DNA of 64,000 bases from an uncultured Rikenellaceae bacterium (GCA_910577285.1 CAJTLO010000005.1:104986-168985); one strand, 5' to 3'; counted from the stretch's first letter, positions 20,661 to 29,645 are shown. Made by a program: numbers and translations. Notes: a model not told the origin generated them from the letters alone.

Positions 20661-20772
20661 GCTGGTTGCAAGAGGCGGGAAGAGCCTGGCGGCGAGGGCG
20701 GCGGACGGAGGAGCGTGTCGGCTTTGTCGGGAGCGTGTCGGCTTGTTGAAAAGATATAGAGGAAGTGTGCGT

Positions 20773-21621
20773 ATGAGAAACGGGATTCGGAGAGGCGGCG
20801 GGGTGGGCGCCGTATGTGCGGCGCTGCTGCTGTGTGCGGCATGCGGCGGAGGAAACGGTGTGCCGTGGTACCTCGACGAACCGCGGTTGCAGGCCGATTA
20901 TCTGCGGGCCGTGGCGGATGCCGCCCGTCTGGATGCGTCGGAGGTGTGCCGCGACCTGCCCTGTATCACCTCGCCGGGCGAGGATTCCCGCCTGCGGTGG
21001 GTCGGGCGCGACGGTTGCGACCGTGTCCTCGTGTGCTGCATGACGGAGAGCGGATACGACGGGGAATGGGTGCCGGAGCGGGTGTTCGCCACCGGAGCGT
21101 ATGCCTTGTGGGTGGTCCTGCCCTATGAGCTGGAAGAGCGTGTGGGGGCGATGCCGCGCATGACCGATTCGCTGGAATGCCGGATGCGGATGTTGCAGTT
21201 GCTCGGCCTTCCGCCTCACAGCCCTTACGACCGGCTCCTCTTTTTCTATGCCGACCGGGCTGCCTTGCTGAGACCTTGTCCGGACCCGGCGGTGGAGAGC
21301 TGTCGTACGCCCCATGTGTTTCCGTGCGAGGTCGCAGCCTCTTATCGGGAGTGGTTCGAGGAGCGGATGGCAATCTCTTATGGCGGTGACACCCCGTATC
21401 CGTGGACCCGCCTCGGATATACCTACGATTGGCATCGCGATGCGGAGCGGAAGCGTGGATTGGGAGAGTTTCTCGTCCCGGCCGGGACCTCGGTCATCGC
21501 CTCCGGCACGGTCACCGTCTGGCGGTGGTGTCGCGGGTTGACGGCGGCCGATGGCGGAATCGGGGGTGGATGCGACCTTCCCCGGCCGGATGGCAGGGGG
21601 AGAGTTCCGGTGCGGCCGTAG
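20773..21621 (+). CDS. Lipoprotein of unknown function
   Basis: I do not recognise a named family. The 282-residue product has a signal peptide ending in a lipobox (LLLCAACGGG, Cys about 22), so it should be anchored at the outer membrane. The mature part has no TM segment, is rich in Cys, Trp and Arg, and contains SPGEDSRLRWVGRDG and YPWTRLGYTYDWHRD, which look like conserved turns. After TVTVWRWC (about residue 253) the last 28 residues are glycine- and arginine-rich low complexity, possibly read-through beyond an original stop. The start at 20773 is chosen for the signal peptide. It stands alone between the mgsA terminator and the convergent gdhA. Confidence 0.7.
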   Translation: MRNGIRRGGGVGAVCAALLLCAACGGGNGVPWYLDEPRLQADYLRAVADAARLDASEVCRDLPCITSPGEDSRLRWVGRDGCDRVLVCCMTESGYDGEWVPERVFATGAYALWVVLPYELEERVGAMPRMTDSLECRMRMLQLLGLPPHSPYDRLLFFYADRAALLRPCPDPAVESCRTPHVFPCEVAASYREWFEERMAISYGGDTPYPWTRLGYTYDWHRDAERKRGLGEFLVPAGTSVIASGTVTVWRWCRGLTAADGGIGGGCDLPRPDGRGRVPVRP

Positions 21622-21802
21622 TTTGCCGGGTGGGATGCCGTCGCAGGAGCGCTTCGCGATGCGAGAGGCGGCGAGAGACGTGGCTGTCCCTCGGCTGCGG
21701 GTTTGTTGCCGGGGCCGGTCGGTTTCCGGGAGGTTGCCTGTCGTTTTCGTGTCGGTCGGAATTCCGGTACCTTTCTCCCTGCGGTTTGCGGAACAATAAA
21801 AA

Positions 21803-21829
21803 AGAGGCTGTCCCGTGGGGACAGCCTCT
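21803..21829 (-). terminator. gdhA terminator
   Basis: AGAGGCTGTCCC (21803-21814) pairs with GGGACAGCCTCT (21818-21829). On the minus strand it is followed by TTTTTTA, about 20 nt after the gdhA stop. The core GAGGCTGTCC recurs in the terminator at 53310. Confidence 0.85.
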
Positions 21830-21849
21830 CGTTTTCAGGCGGGTATGGA

Positions 21850-23190
21850 TTAGATGATACCCTGCTCGAGCATAGCCTGGGCAACTTTCATGAAGCCGGC
21901 GATGTTCGCACCCTTCACGTAGTTGATGTAGCCGTCGGCCTGCTTGCCGTATTCAACGCAAGCCTCGTGGATGCTCTCCATGATGGTGTGGAGCCTTTCG
22001 TCCACTTCCTTGCCCGACCAGGAGAGGTGCATGCAGTTCTGCGTCATTTCGAGGCCCGAGGTAGCTACGCCACCGGCGTTGACAGCCTTGCCCGGAGCGA
22101 AGAGGATGCCGGCCTTCTGGAAAGCGTGGATAGCTTCCGGAGTACATCCCATGTTGGAAACCTCGGCGCAGCACCAGGTGCCGTTCTTGAGCAGTTCGGC
22201 AGCGTCGTCGCCGTTGAGCTCGTTCTGGAATGCGCAGGGGAGAGCGATGTCGCACTTCACGCTCCAAGCCTTCTTGCCGGGGGTGAAGGTAGCGTCGGTG
22301 AACTTCTCTGCGAACGGAGCAACGATGTTGCGGTTCGAGGAACGGAGTTCGAGCATGTAGTCGATCTTCTCGTCGGTCATGCCGTTCGGGTTGTAGATCA
22401 CACCGTCGGGACCGGAGATGGCAACGACTTTCGCGCCGAGCTCGGTAGCCTTCTTGGCAGCGCCCCATGCTACGTTACCGAAGCCGGAGATGGCGATGGT
22501 AGCGCCCTGGAGGCTCTTGCCTGCCATGTGGAGCATGTGCTGTACGAAGTAGAGCGCACCGAAACCGGTAGCCTCCGGACGGAGGATGGAACCGCCCCAG
22601 GTCATACCCTTGCCGGTGAGCACGCCGGTGTGGTATTTGCGGGCGAGCTTCTGGTACATACCGTTGAGGAAGCCGATTTCGCGGCCGCCGACGCCTACGT
22701 CACCTGCGGGAACGTCGGTATCTACGCCGATGTTGTTCCACAGCTCCTGCATGAATGCCTGGCAGAAACGCATGATTTCAGCATCGGATTTGCCAACCGG
22801 GTCGAAGTCGGAACCACCCTTCGCACCGCCCATCGGGAGCGTGGTGAGGGCGTTCTTGAAAGTCTGCTCGAAACCGAGGAACTTCAGCATGGAGGGGTTC
22901 ACGGCCTTGTGGAAACGCAGACCGCCCTTGTACGGACCGATCGCGCTGTTGAACTGTACGCGGTAGCCGAGGTTGGTCTGTACTTCGCCCTTGTCGTCAA
23001 CCCAGGTTACACGGAAGGTGAAGATACGGTCCGGCTCAACGATGCGCTCAACGATCTTGGCCTTCTCGAATTCGGGGTGCTGGTTGTACACCTCTTCGAT
23101 GGATTCGAGAACCTCGCGTACTGCCTGCAGATATTCGCTTTCGCCCGGGTGGCGAAGCTCGAGATCTGCCATCAATTTCTGAACATTCAT
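21850..23190 (-). CDS. gdhA: NADP-type glutamate dehydrogenase
   Basis: Cytosolic enzyme catalysing reductive amination of 2-oxoglutarate to glutamate, a main ammonia-assimilation route in Bacteroidales. The 446 residues fit the hexameric family-I enzymes (about 445-450). Signature elements are YKGGLRFHKAVN and PMGGAKGGSDFDP (catalytic Lys region), the Rossmann-fold segment GATIAISGFGNVAWGAAKKA and, near the C-terminus, GGVATSGLEMTQN. Coenzyme specificity for NADPH is inferred from family membership. Its strong codon bias, visible as frequent AAC, GAA/GAG and GGT/GGC, suggests high expression. Transcribed alone. Confidence 0.97.
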   Translation of the reverse strand: MNVQKLMADLELRHPGESEYLQAVREVLESIEEVYNQHPEFEKAKIVERIVEPDRIFTFRVTWVDDKGEVQTNLGYRVQFNSAIGPYKGGLRFHKAVNPSMLKFLGFEQTFKNALTTLPMGGAKGGSDFDPVGKSDAEIMRFCQAFMQELWNNIGVDTDVPAGDVGVGGREIGFLNGMYQKLARKYHTGVLTGKGMTWGGSILRPEATGFGALYFVQHMLHMAGKSLQGATIAISGFGNVAWGAAKKATELGAKVVAISGPDGVIYNPNGMTDEKIDYMLELRSSNRNIVAPFAEKFTDATFTPGKKAWSVKCDIALPCAFQNELNGDDAAELLKNGTWCCAEVSNMGCTPEAIHAFQKAGILFAPGKAVNAGGVATSGLEMTQNCMHLSWSGKEVDERLHTIMESIHEACVEYGKQADGYINYVKGANIAGFMKVAQAMLEQGII

Positions 23191-23611
23191 GATCGAAAGT
23201 TATTAGTTTGTTTAAAGAAAATGTTGATCTGAAATATCTTTGGTGTGGAACTTCCTGATCTACTTTTCCGAAATCGCAGGGGTGCTTCGGAAGCGCCCTT
23301 TTAATTTCGCCCAAATATAGGCATTTTTCCTTATAGGTTGTAATTACGGAATAAAAAATAAAGTAAAACCGTCCGGTGCGGCTCCTCTGCTTCCGCCGGC
23401 GCCCTCTCTTTGCGGGGCCGTGCATCCGGAGGCGGGGCGCATCGGAAGTCAAAATATGTTAATGTCTGCTCTTTATTTATGATTATCACGATAATACGTC
23501 CGAATCTATGCTCTGAAATAATGCGTCCGAATAATTTGTTTGTTTAAGAATTTAACATTAACTTGCGTTAATACGGTAGTTATTATGTTGTTTTGTTAAA
23601 ATTTCATTCTT
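23191..23611. other. AT-rich divergent intergenic region
   Basis: It lies between divergent gdhA and an Ig-like lipoprotein gene. It contains the gdhA -7 element and, on the plus strand, TAACTTGC at about 23548, a poor match to TAnnTTTG. No gene or RNA was recognised. Confidence 0.4.
23312..23319 (-). promoter_or_regulatory. gdhA -7 element
   Basis: TATATTTG on the minus strand is an exact match, about 120 nt upstream of the gdhA ATG, leaving a sizeable leader. No TTTG at -33. Confidence 0.45.
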
Positions 23612-24319
23612 ATGAAACGATTCGTATTCTTCGTAGCACTCGTGGCGCTGACGGCCGCGAGCGTAGCGGGCTGCTCCCCGAAAGAGGTGCCGCAGCTCGA
23701 CCGACAATCCCTGAAACTCTACGTCGGGGAGCAAGCGCGACTCACGGCGGACCGGAGTGTGGCGTGGGGCAGTGCGGACGACTTCTATGCAACGGTGGAT
23801 GAACAGGGTACTGTCACCGCCCAGCATGTCGGTACCACCACAGTCGTCGCGGCGACCGGCTCCGGCCAAGCTGTTTGCACCGTGGAGGTCATGCCCCGGT
23901 ACAATACGTTCGTCGAGCCGCTGTACGAACTGTTCGGACAGCCTATGGAAGCAATTGCAACGCTGGAGACTGGGGAAATCATTCAGACAGAGCAACTCCA
24001 CGATAGACTGAAGATGGTTTCTATAAAAGAGGATAATCCTAAATTAAAAAGCCGAAGTTATTTTTGTTTTCTCTATGGTGAAGTTTTTCGGGTTAAGATA
24101 ATGCGCCTTGAGGCATACAAAAAGGATATAGAAGAAATAATCGGCTTTTGCGAAGAACGTTATGAGGTGGCGCAAGGAGATGCCTATCCGTTTTCCTACA
24201 AATATCCCGGTAATTATTCTTTTCCCCATACGTGTGGGATCACAGTATGCGAATCTACAAACTCTCAGGATATAGTTGAGATACTTTATGAGGCGGCTTT
24301 TCCAGTGAATAACCTATAA
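23612..24319 (+). CDS. Ig-like (BIG2-type) domain lipoprotein
   Basis: No specific function is recognised. The 235-residue product starts with a lipoprotein signal (VALTAASVAGCS, Cys about 21). Residues about 30-95 form a bacterial Ig-like group 2 domain (LKLYVGEQARLTA ... DEQGTVTAQHVGTTTVVA), typical of surface lipoproteins. Residues about 105-235 form a different region with aromatic- and lysine-rich sequence and no known match. Base composition changes sharply inside the gene: the first 400 bp are GC-rich like the neighbours, while from about 24010 onward the DNA is AT-rich with long A/T runs. That suggests a fusion or replaced 3' half. The gene stands alone. Confidence 0.75.
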   Translation: MKRFVFFVALVALTAASVAGCSPKEVPQLDRQSLKLYVGEQARLTADRSVAWGSADDFYATVDEQGTVTAQHVGTTTVVAATGSGQAVCTVEVMPRYNTFVEPLYELFGQPMEAIATLETGEIIQTEQLHDRLKMVSIKEDNPKLKSRSYFCFLYGEVFRVKIMRLEAYKKDIEEIIGFCEERYEVAQGDAYPFSYKYPGNYSFPHTCGITVCESTNSQDIVEILYEAAFPVNNL

Positions 24320-24534
24320 TTACATGAAAATTTTAAGATACGAAATCGTAAGTATCGCATACAAATAGCGCTCCGCGGAACTCCTTTCGGTTTTCGTGAT
24401 TCCTTTCGACTCTTTTCGCTCTCCGCGTTTTACGCATTTCGACTCCTCCGTGTTTCCGCCGGAGGGGGCGCTTTATTCGGGGATGTGCCGTCGTGCCGGC
24501 CGGCGGCGTGCGTGAAAGGGCATTTCGTGTTTTT
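24320..24534. other. Intergenic lead-in to the 74-bp repeat array
   Basis: No gene. It contains CT/CG-rich sequence with short imperfect repeats (TTTCGACTC, CTCTCCGCG). A weakly matching partial repeat unit appears to begin at about 24535. Confidence 0.35.
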
Positions 24535-24568
24535 TCTGTCTTTGGCTTGGCGTCGGATGCTTCGTTGA

Positions 24569-24815
24569 TTCGACTTTTCGTATCGTTGACTTCGTCTTAA
24601 ATACTTCTTTCTCGGCAAAACCGGATATCATTCGTTTTTCCGCTCGGCTTATTCGTATCTTTGGCTTTGCCCGAGATACTCGCGTCCGACAAAAGCAAAC
24701 GCGCTTGCTTTTGCACTCGACTTTTCGTATCTTTGACTTCGTCCAAGATACTCCGTCTCGGAAAAAAAGCAAGCGAGCTTGCTTTTTCCGCTCGGCTTAT
24801 TCGTATCTTTGGAAT
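24569..24815 (+). repeat. 74-bp tandem repeat with a promoter element in each unit
   Basis: Units begin at 24569, 24643, 24716 and 24791 (spacing 74, 73, 75). Each opens with CTCG(G/A)CTT..TTCGTATCTTTG, carrying an exact or near -7 element; unit 1 reads TATCGTTG. Units 2 and 3 have the inverted repeat GTATCT...AGATAC and a following hairpin (AAAAGCAA...TTGCTTTT; AAAAAGCAAGC...GCTTGCTTTTT). The last unit is cut short and supplies the promoter of the next gene. Confidence 0.8.
24804..24811 (+). promoter_or_regulatory. -7 element of the GNAT-like gene, inside the last repeat
   Basis: TATCTTTG matches exactly and lies 22 nt before the ATG at 24834, predicting a leader of about 15 nt. The same element occurs in two upstream repeat units, so several tandem starts are possible. 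Confidence 0.5.
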
Positions 24816-24833
24816 GCCAAAACAGAAAAGTGC

Positions 24834-26030
24834 ATGGGACAGTATAGACTTGAAGAGGTGGTGACCCCACGGCAGGAGCGGGAGTTTCTCTCCATGGCCA
24901 AACGGCTCTATCGCGGGAACCGCAATTGGGTACAACCCCTGGATAACGATATAAGGGCGGTATTCGATCCGGCCCGGAACCGTATGTTCGAAGGCGGGGA
25001 GGCGATCCGTTGGATCGTCCGCGACGGCGAAGGAAGCGTCGTCGGGCGTATCGCCGCTTTCTACAATACCGATCAGGCCGCGCAGGAGGAACAGCCTACC
25101 GGCGGCTGCGGCTTTTTCGAGTGCGTCGATTCGCAGGAGGTGGCCGACATGCTTTTCGATGCGGCGCGCGACTGGCTGCGCGGCAAGGGCATGGAGGCGA
25201 TGGACGGTCCCATCAATTTCGGCAACAGGGACGAGTGGTGGGGGTGTCTGGTGCAGGGTTTCGAGCTCCAGCCGCTCTATGCCAATCCCTACAATCCGCC
25301 TTACTACAAGGACCTGTTCGAGCATTACGGGTTTCAGAACTATTTCAACCAGTACACCTACCAGCGCAACTTGCGGGTGGGTGAATTCAACCAGAGCGTC
25401 TACGACCGCGTGAAACGCCTGGAGGAGACGCCCGGTTACCGGTTCGACCATATCGACAAGAAGAACCTCGAACAGGTGGCCGACGATTTCCGCCTGATCT
25501 ACAACAAGGCGTGGGCCAATTTCCCGGGAGTGCGTCCCATGACGCGCGAGGCGGCCCAGGCGCTCATGAAGACCATGAAGCCCATCATCGACGAGAAGCT
25601 CATCTATTTCGCCTACTTCAACGACGAACCGGTGGGTTTCTTCATCATGGTGCCCGACCTCAACCGGGTGATCGGGCGTTTCCACGGGAAGATGAATCTC
25701 GTGAACAAGCTGCGCCTGATGGCTTTGTTGAAGTGTACGCACAAGGCGGACCGGGTGTTCGCCATCATTTTCGGCGTTGCGCCGGAGTACCACGGCCGGG
25801 GTATCGAGTCGGGGATCATGCACGAGTTCGAGCAGGCGGTGGCTCGCGGCGAGATACACTACAAGACGTTGGAACTGGCGTGGATGGGGGATTTCAACCC
25901 CGTGATGATACGCATGGTCGAGAACTACGTCTGCGCTCACCGCAACAAGACGCACGTGACCTACCGGTATCTCTTCGACCGGACCAAGGAGTTCAAGCGC
26001 TGTCCGCGCCTGGGCGTGAAACGCCGCTGA
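24834..26030 (+). CDS. GNAT-fold N-acetyltransferase-like protein
   Basis: Conserved Bacteroidetes protein of about 398 residues, usually annotated as an N-acetyltransferase; the substrate is unknown. The C-terminal half has a GNAT-like core (about residues 255-370): a beta strand YFAYFNDEPVGFFIMVPD, then AIIFGVAPEYHGRGIESG, which matches the acetyl-CoA-binding R/Q-x-x-G-x-G/A loop. The N-terminal half (RGNRNWVQPLDNDIRAVFD, GPINFGNRDEWWGCLVQGF) is a family-specific region. The start is the ATG at 24834, just after the last repeat-borne promoter; earlier in-frame ATGs fall inside the repeats. gcvT follows 43 bp downstream and may be co-transcribed. Confidence 0.8.
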   Translation: MGQYRLEEVVTPRQEREFLSMAKRLYRGNRNWVQPLDNDIRAVFDPARNRMFEGGEAIRWIVRDGEGSVVGRIAAFYNTDQAAQEEQPTGGCGFFECVDSQEVADMLFDAARDWLRGKGMEAMDGPINFGNRDEWWGCLVQGFELQPLYANPYNPPYYKDLFEHYGFQNYFNQYTYQRNLRVGEFNQSVYDRVKRLEETPGYRFDHIDKKNLEQVADDFRLIYNKAWANFPGVRPMTREAAQALMKTMKPIIDEKLIYFAYFNDEPVGFFIMVPDLNRVIGRFHGKMNLVNKLRLMALLKCTHKADRVFAIIFGVAPEYHGRGIESGIMHEFEQAVARGEIHYKTLELAWMGDFNPVMIRMVENYVCAHRNKTHVTYRYLFDRTKEFKRCPRLGVKRR

Positions 26031-26073
26031 CCGAAAACGGATTAAATTTCATATACAACACCAAATACGAACA

Positions 26074-27171
26074 ATGAAAACGACACCATTTACCAAGTAC
26101 CACATTGCGAACGGCGCGAAGATGTCCGAATTCGCGGGGTACAACATGCCTATCGAGTTTACCGGTATCAATGACGAACACATCAACGTGCGTGAGAAGG
26201 CCGGTGTATTCGATGTGAGCCACATGGGCGAAATCTGGATCAAGGGTCCCAAGGCGCTCGACTTCCTGCAGCGCATCACCAGCAACAACGTGGCTGCCCT
26301 GACCGACGGCAAGGTACAGTACACGACGATGCCCAACGGCCGCGGCGGTATCGTGGACGACCTGCTCGTTTACCGCATCGACGCCGAGACCTATCTGCTC
26401 GTGGTCAATGCGGCCAACATCGTGAAGGATTATGCCCATATCGTAGAGGAGGGCAAGGCGTTCGGCCTCACCGCGGGCAAGGAGATCTACAACGCATCGG
26501 ACGAGATCTGCCAGCTCGCCGTGCAGGGACCGCTCGCCATGAAGATCGTTCAGAAAATGTGCAAGGAGCCGGTCGAGGATCTCGTTTATTATACGTTCGT
26601 CAAGACCGAGGTGGCCGGTATCAAGGATGCCATCCTTTCGGCGACCGGGTATACCGGTGCGGGCGGTTGCGAGATCTACATCGCCAACGAGGATGCCGAC
26701 AAACTTTGGGAGGCGCTCTGGAAAGCCGGCGAGGAGTACGGCCTTAAGAATATCGGTCTGGGTGCACGCGATACGCTCCGCCTGGAGAAGGGTTTCTGCC
26801 TCTACGGCAACGATATCGACGATACCACGTCGCCCATCGAGGCCGGTCTGGGATGGATCACCAAGTTCGTCGAGGGTAAGGATTTCATCGACCGTCCGCT
26901 CATGGAGAAACAGAAGGCCGAGGGCGTTACCCGCAAGCTGGTAGGCTTCAAGATGATCGATCGCGGTATTCCGCGTCACGGCTACGAGATCGCCGATGCC
27001 GAAGGCAACAAGATCGGTGTCGTGACCTCGGGTACCATGTCGCCCTGTCTGAAGGTGGGCATCGGTACGGGATACGTGAAACCGGAGTTCTCCAAAGCCG
27101 GTAACAACGTCTACATCAAGGTGCGCGAGAAACTGCTCAAGGCCGAGGTGGTGAAGCTGCCGTTCTTGTAG
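26074..27171 (+). CDS. gcvT: Aminomethyltransferase (glycine cleavage T protein)
   Basis: Transfers the methylene group from aminomethyl-lipoyl H protein to tetrahydrofolate, releasing ammonia. The 365 residues match GcvT. N-terminal folate-binding features include PIEFTGINDEHINVREKAGVFDVSHMGEI, the family signature with its catalytic Asp region. The middle has AILSATGYTGAGGCEIY, and the C-terminal barrel has DTTSPIEAGLGWITK and VTSGTMSPCLKVGIGTGYV. Other gcv genes are not in the window. A strong terminator follows 24 nt after the stop. Confidence 0.97.
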   Translation: MKTTPFTKYHIANGAKMSEFAGYNMPIEFTGINDEHINVREKAGVFDVSHMGEIWIKGPKALDFLQRITSNNVAALTDGKVQYTTMPNGRGGIVDDLLVYRIDAETYLLVVNAANIVKDYAHIVEEGKAFGLTAGKEIYNASDEICQLAVQGPLAMKIVQKMCKEPVEDLVYYTFVKTEVAGIKDAILSATGYTGAGGCEIYIANEDADKLWEALWKAGEEYGLKNIGLGARDTLRLEKGFCLYGNDIDDTTSPIEAGLGWITKFVEGKDFIDRPLMEKQKAEGVTRKLVGFKMIDRGIPRHGYEIADAEGNKIGVVTSGTMSPCLKVGIGTGYVKPEFSKAGNNVYIKVREKLLKAEVVKLPFL

Positions 27172-27195
27172 CGGATAGCCTTTGCAAGGATACGG

Positions 27196-27232
27196 ACCGG
27201 GCCGCAGGTACTCCTGCGGCCCGGTTGTTTTC
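27196..27232 (+). terminator. gcvT terminator
   Basis: A 13-bp perfect stem, ACCGGGCCGCAGG (27196-27208) with CCTGCGGCCCGGT (27213-27225), 4-nt loop, then TGTTTT. Convergent tsaE ends about 118 bp further. Confidence 0.8.
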
Positions 27233-27349
27233 GGTGGGGTGGGTGTCGGCGTGCGGCTTTCGGTGGAGGCTTGCGGCGGTGGGGCGGTTGTCCGCAGAGC
27301 ATTCGGCGGCTTCGGTAGCGGGTGCCTGCCGGTGGGAGCCGCAGGGGGA

Positions 27350-27766
27350 TCAGCCGATCGTCACCGCGCGGCTTTCGGGACCGGTGGCTTCGATGCGGAT
27401 GCGGAGGGTGTCGTCGGGCAGCAGCGTTTCGATCTTCTCCGGCCATTCGACCAGGCAGAGCGCTCCGCTGTCGAAATATTCGTCGTACCCCAGATCGTAG
27501 GCCTCTTCCAGCGTTTCGATGCGGTAGAAGTCGAAATGGAAGATGTCGCCGGCCTTGTCGGAACGGTAGTGGTTCACGAGGGCGAATGTGGGGCTGGTCA
27601 CGGTGTCGGTAACACCGAGCCGGGCGCATATTTCGCGTATCAGGGTGGTCTTTCCCGCTCCCATTTCCCCGAAGAAGGCAACGACGCCGCTACCCCCGCA
27701 GGCTGCGATGACTGCGTCGGCTGCCTGGGGCAATTGGCGTAACGAGTCGATTACGATGTGTTCCAT
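27350..27766 (-). CDS. tsaE: tRNA N6-adenosine threonylcarbamoyltransferase ATPase subunit TsaE
   Basis: P-loop ATPase that works with TsaB and TsaD to make t6A37 in ANN-decoding tRNAs. The 138-residue protein has Walker A GEMGAGKT (33-40), the switch-like TSPTFALVNHY, and FHFDFYRIE and CLVEWPEK, which are TsaE hallmarks. The start is at 27766, with a -7 element 18 nt upstream. porX lies upstream on the same strand, but about 250 bp and a separate promoter separate them. Confidence 0.95.
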   Translation of the reverse strand: MEHIVIDSLRQLPQAADAVIAACGGSGVVAFFGEMGAGKTTLIREICARLGVTDTVTSPTFALVNHYRSDKAGDIFHFDFYRIETLEEAYDLGYDEYFDSGALCLVEWPEKIETLLPDDTLRIRIEATGPESRAVTIG

Positions 27767-27783
27767 GTCTGTCGCTTTGTCCG

Positions 27784-27791
27784 CAAAGGTA
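27784..27791 (-). promoter_or_regulatory. tsaE -7 element
   Basis: TACCTTTG on the minus strand is an exact match and would give a leader of only about 10 nt before the ATG at 27766. Confidence 0.45.
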
Positions 27792-28015
27792 GGTAATAAT
27801 CCCTTTGCCTGTGTCGCTCCCGGGTTTTGCCTGTGTCGCTTCCGGGGTGTCGGTGCAGCGAATAAAGCGGGGCGTCCGGCGCAGGGCGTTCCTTGCGGAT
27901 GGGGCGGCGGTGCCTCTTCGTCCTGCTGCGGCGATGGAGCGGCGGGGCGGCGGTTTCTTGGGGTGCCCTTTGCCGGGCCGTCCGTCTGCTCCGGACGATC
28001 CTGCCCGGAGGCCCT

Positions 28016-29572
28016 CTATCCTTTGGGGCGGAGGACGATGAACGGTACCATCATCTCCTCCATGGAGATGCCTCCGTGCTGGAAGGTGCTTTTGTAGTAA
28101 CGGATGTATTTGTTCGCATTGTTGGGGTAGGAGAAGAAGTCGTGCCCCGTGGCGAAGACGTAGGTGGAGGTAAGGTTGCTCTGGGGGAGCTGCGCCTCTT
28201 CCGGCCGGGTGATCTCGAAGACCTCGCGCGGGTTGTAGTTGAGGTTTCGTCCCGTCTTGTAGCGCAGGTTGGGCGACGTTTCGCGGTCGCCTATGATCTT
28301 GATGGGGTTGTCTACCCGGATGGTGCCGTGGTCGGAGGTGATGATGACGGTGTGTCCCCTTTGGGCAAGCATCTGGAGGATGGTGTAGAGGTCGGAGTGT
28401 TCGAACCAGGAGCGGGTGAGGGAGCGGAAGGCCGCTTCGTCTTCGGTAAGCTCGCGGATGATCTCCGTTTCCGTCCGCGCATGCGACAGGATGTCGAGGA
28501 AGTTGTAGACGATCACCGAGAAATCGGCGTCGTAGACGTGCCGGATGTTGTCGATGAGCCGCCGGCCCGCTTCGGGGCGTATGAGTTTGTCGAACGTCGT
28601 CCGCCACCGTTTGCCCGACGATTGCAGTTGGCGCATCAGGAACTCCTCCTCGTATTTGTTTTTGCCTCCCTCCTCGTTGTCGTTCAGCCAGCGGTCGGGC
28701 ATGAGCTTGTCGATGGCCAGCGGCATCAGCCCGGCGAAGAGGGCGTTGCGGGCGTATTGGGTGGCTGTGGGGAGGATGCTGCAGTAGAAATCTTCCGACT
28801 CGATGTCATAGTAGTTGTGCAGCAGTGAGCTGATGCTGCGCCACTGGTCGTAACGGAAGTTGTCGATCACCAGCAGGGTGGTCTTCTCGCGCTCTTCGAT
28901 CAGTGGGAATACGCGTGTGCGCAGCAGCGTGTGCGACATCACGGGGGTGTCGTCGTCGCGACGGTTGATCCAGTCGAGGTAGTTGCGTTTCACGAATTTG
29001 CCGAACTCGTTGTTGGCCTCTTCCTCCTGGTAGGCGAGTATCTCGCGGATGCCGCTGTCGGTGGAGTCGGTCAGTTCGATCTCCCAGTTCACCAGTTTCC
29101 GGTAGACGGCGCACCATTCGTTGAAGTCGCGTGCGTCGCTCAGCGACGAGGAGATGCGTCCGAACTCGGCGCGGTAGTCGGCCGTGTTGCGTTCGGTGAC
29201 GAGCTGTCGGGAGTGGACGTTTTTCTTTATGGAAAGGAGCACCTGGTTGGGGTTGACCGGTTTGATGAGGTAGTCGGCGATCTTGGAGCCGATCGCCTTG
29301 TCCATGATGTTCTCCTCCTCGCTTTTGGTGACCATGATGACGGGGGTGGTGGGACGCAGCTCCTTGATCGGCGGCAGGGTTTCGAGCCCCGTCATGCCCG
29401 GCATCATCTCGTCGAGTATGATGAGGTCGTAGATGGTGGTGCGCACCATCTCGATCGCATCGGGACCGTTGTTGCATGTGTCTACCTCGTATCCCTTCCC
29501 TCGCAGGAAAAGAATGTGCGACTTGAGCAGATCGACCTCGTCGTCTACCCACAATATCCTGGCTTCGTTCAT
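28016..29572 (-). CDS. porX: PorX-type response regulator with PglZ domain
   Basis: Two-component response regulator; in Porphyromonas gingivalis PorX, with sensor PorY, controls type IX secretion genes. The receiver domain (about 1-120) has the acidic pair Asp10/Asp11, phospho-acceptor Asp54 in LIILDEMMPG, the Thr in VTKSEE and the Lys in LIKPVNP. A linker leads to a PglZ domain of the alkaline-phosphatase superfamily (about 220-518) with LLVIDNFRYDQW, TATQYARNALFAGLMP, VYNFLDILSHAR and VIITSDHGTI carrying the metal ligands. Length 518 is as in the family. There is no DNA-binding domain, as is usual for PorX. No porY or other T9SS gene is in the window, so the regulon here is inferred. Confidence 0.92.
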   Translation of the reverse strand: MNEARILWVDDEVDLLKSHILFLRGKGYEVDTCNNGPDAIEMVRTTIYDLIILDEMMPGMTGLETLPPIKELRPTTPVIMVTKSEEENIMDKAIGSKIADYLIKPVNPNQVLLSIKKNVHSRQLVTERNTADYRAEFGRISSSLSDARDFNEWCAVYRKLVNWEIELTDSTDSGIREILAYQEEEANNEFGKFVKRNYLDWINRRDDDTPVMSHTLLRTRVFPLIEEREKTTLLVIDNFRYDQWRSISSLLHNYYDIESEDFYCSILPTATQYARNALFAGLMPLAIDKLMPDRWLNDNEEGGKNKYEEEFLMRQLQSSGKRWRTTFDKLIRPEAGRRLIDNIRHVYDADFSVIVYNFLDILSHARTETEIIRELTEDEAAFRSLTRSWFEHSDLYTILQMLAQRGHTVIITSDHGTIRVDNPIKIIGDRETSPNLRYKTGRNLNYNPREVFEITRPEEAQLPQSNLTSTYVFATGHDFFSYPNNANKYIRYYKSTFQHGGISMEEMMVPFIVLRPKG

Positions 29573-29637
29573 ATCGTACTGCGTTTGGCGGCCCCGTTCC
29601 TTGTGTTTGCGGAGGGCGGTCGCTCTTTCCGGAAAGA

Positions 29638-29645
29638 CAAAAATA
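29638..29645 (-). promoter_or_regulatory. porX -7 element
   Basis: TATTTTTG on the minus strand is an exact match, about 65 nt upstream of the porX ATG. Confidence 0.45.

Noticed and set aside
27226..28015. A hidden gene between gcvT, tsaE and porX
   Set aside because: The open frames here are antisense to tsaE and porX or lack any family resemblance; only promoters and a terminator are supported.
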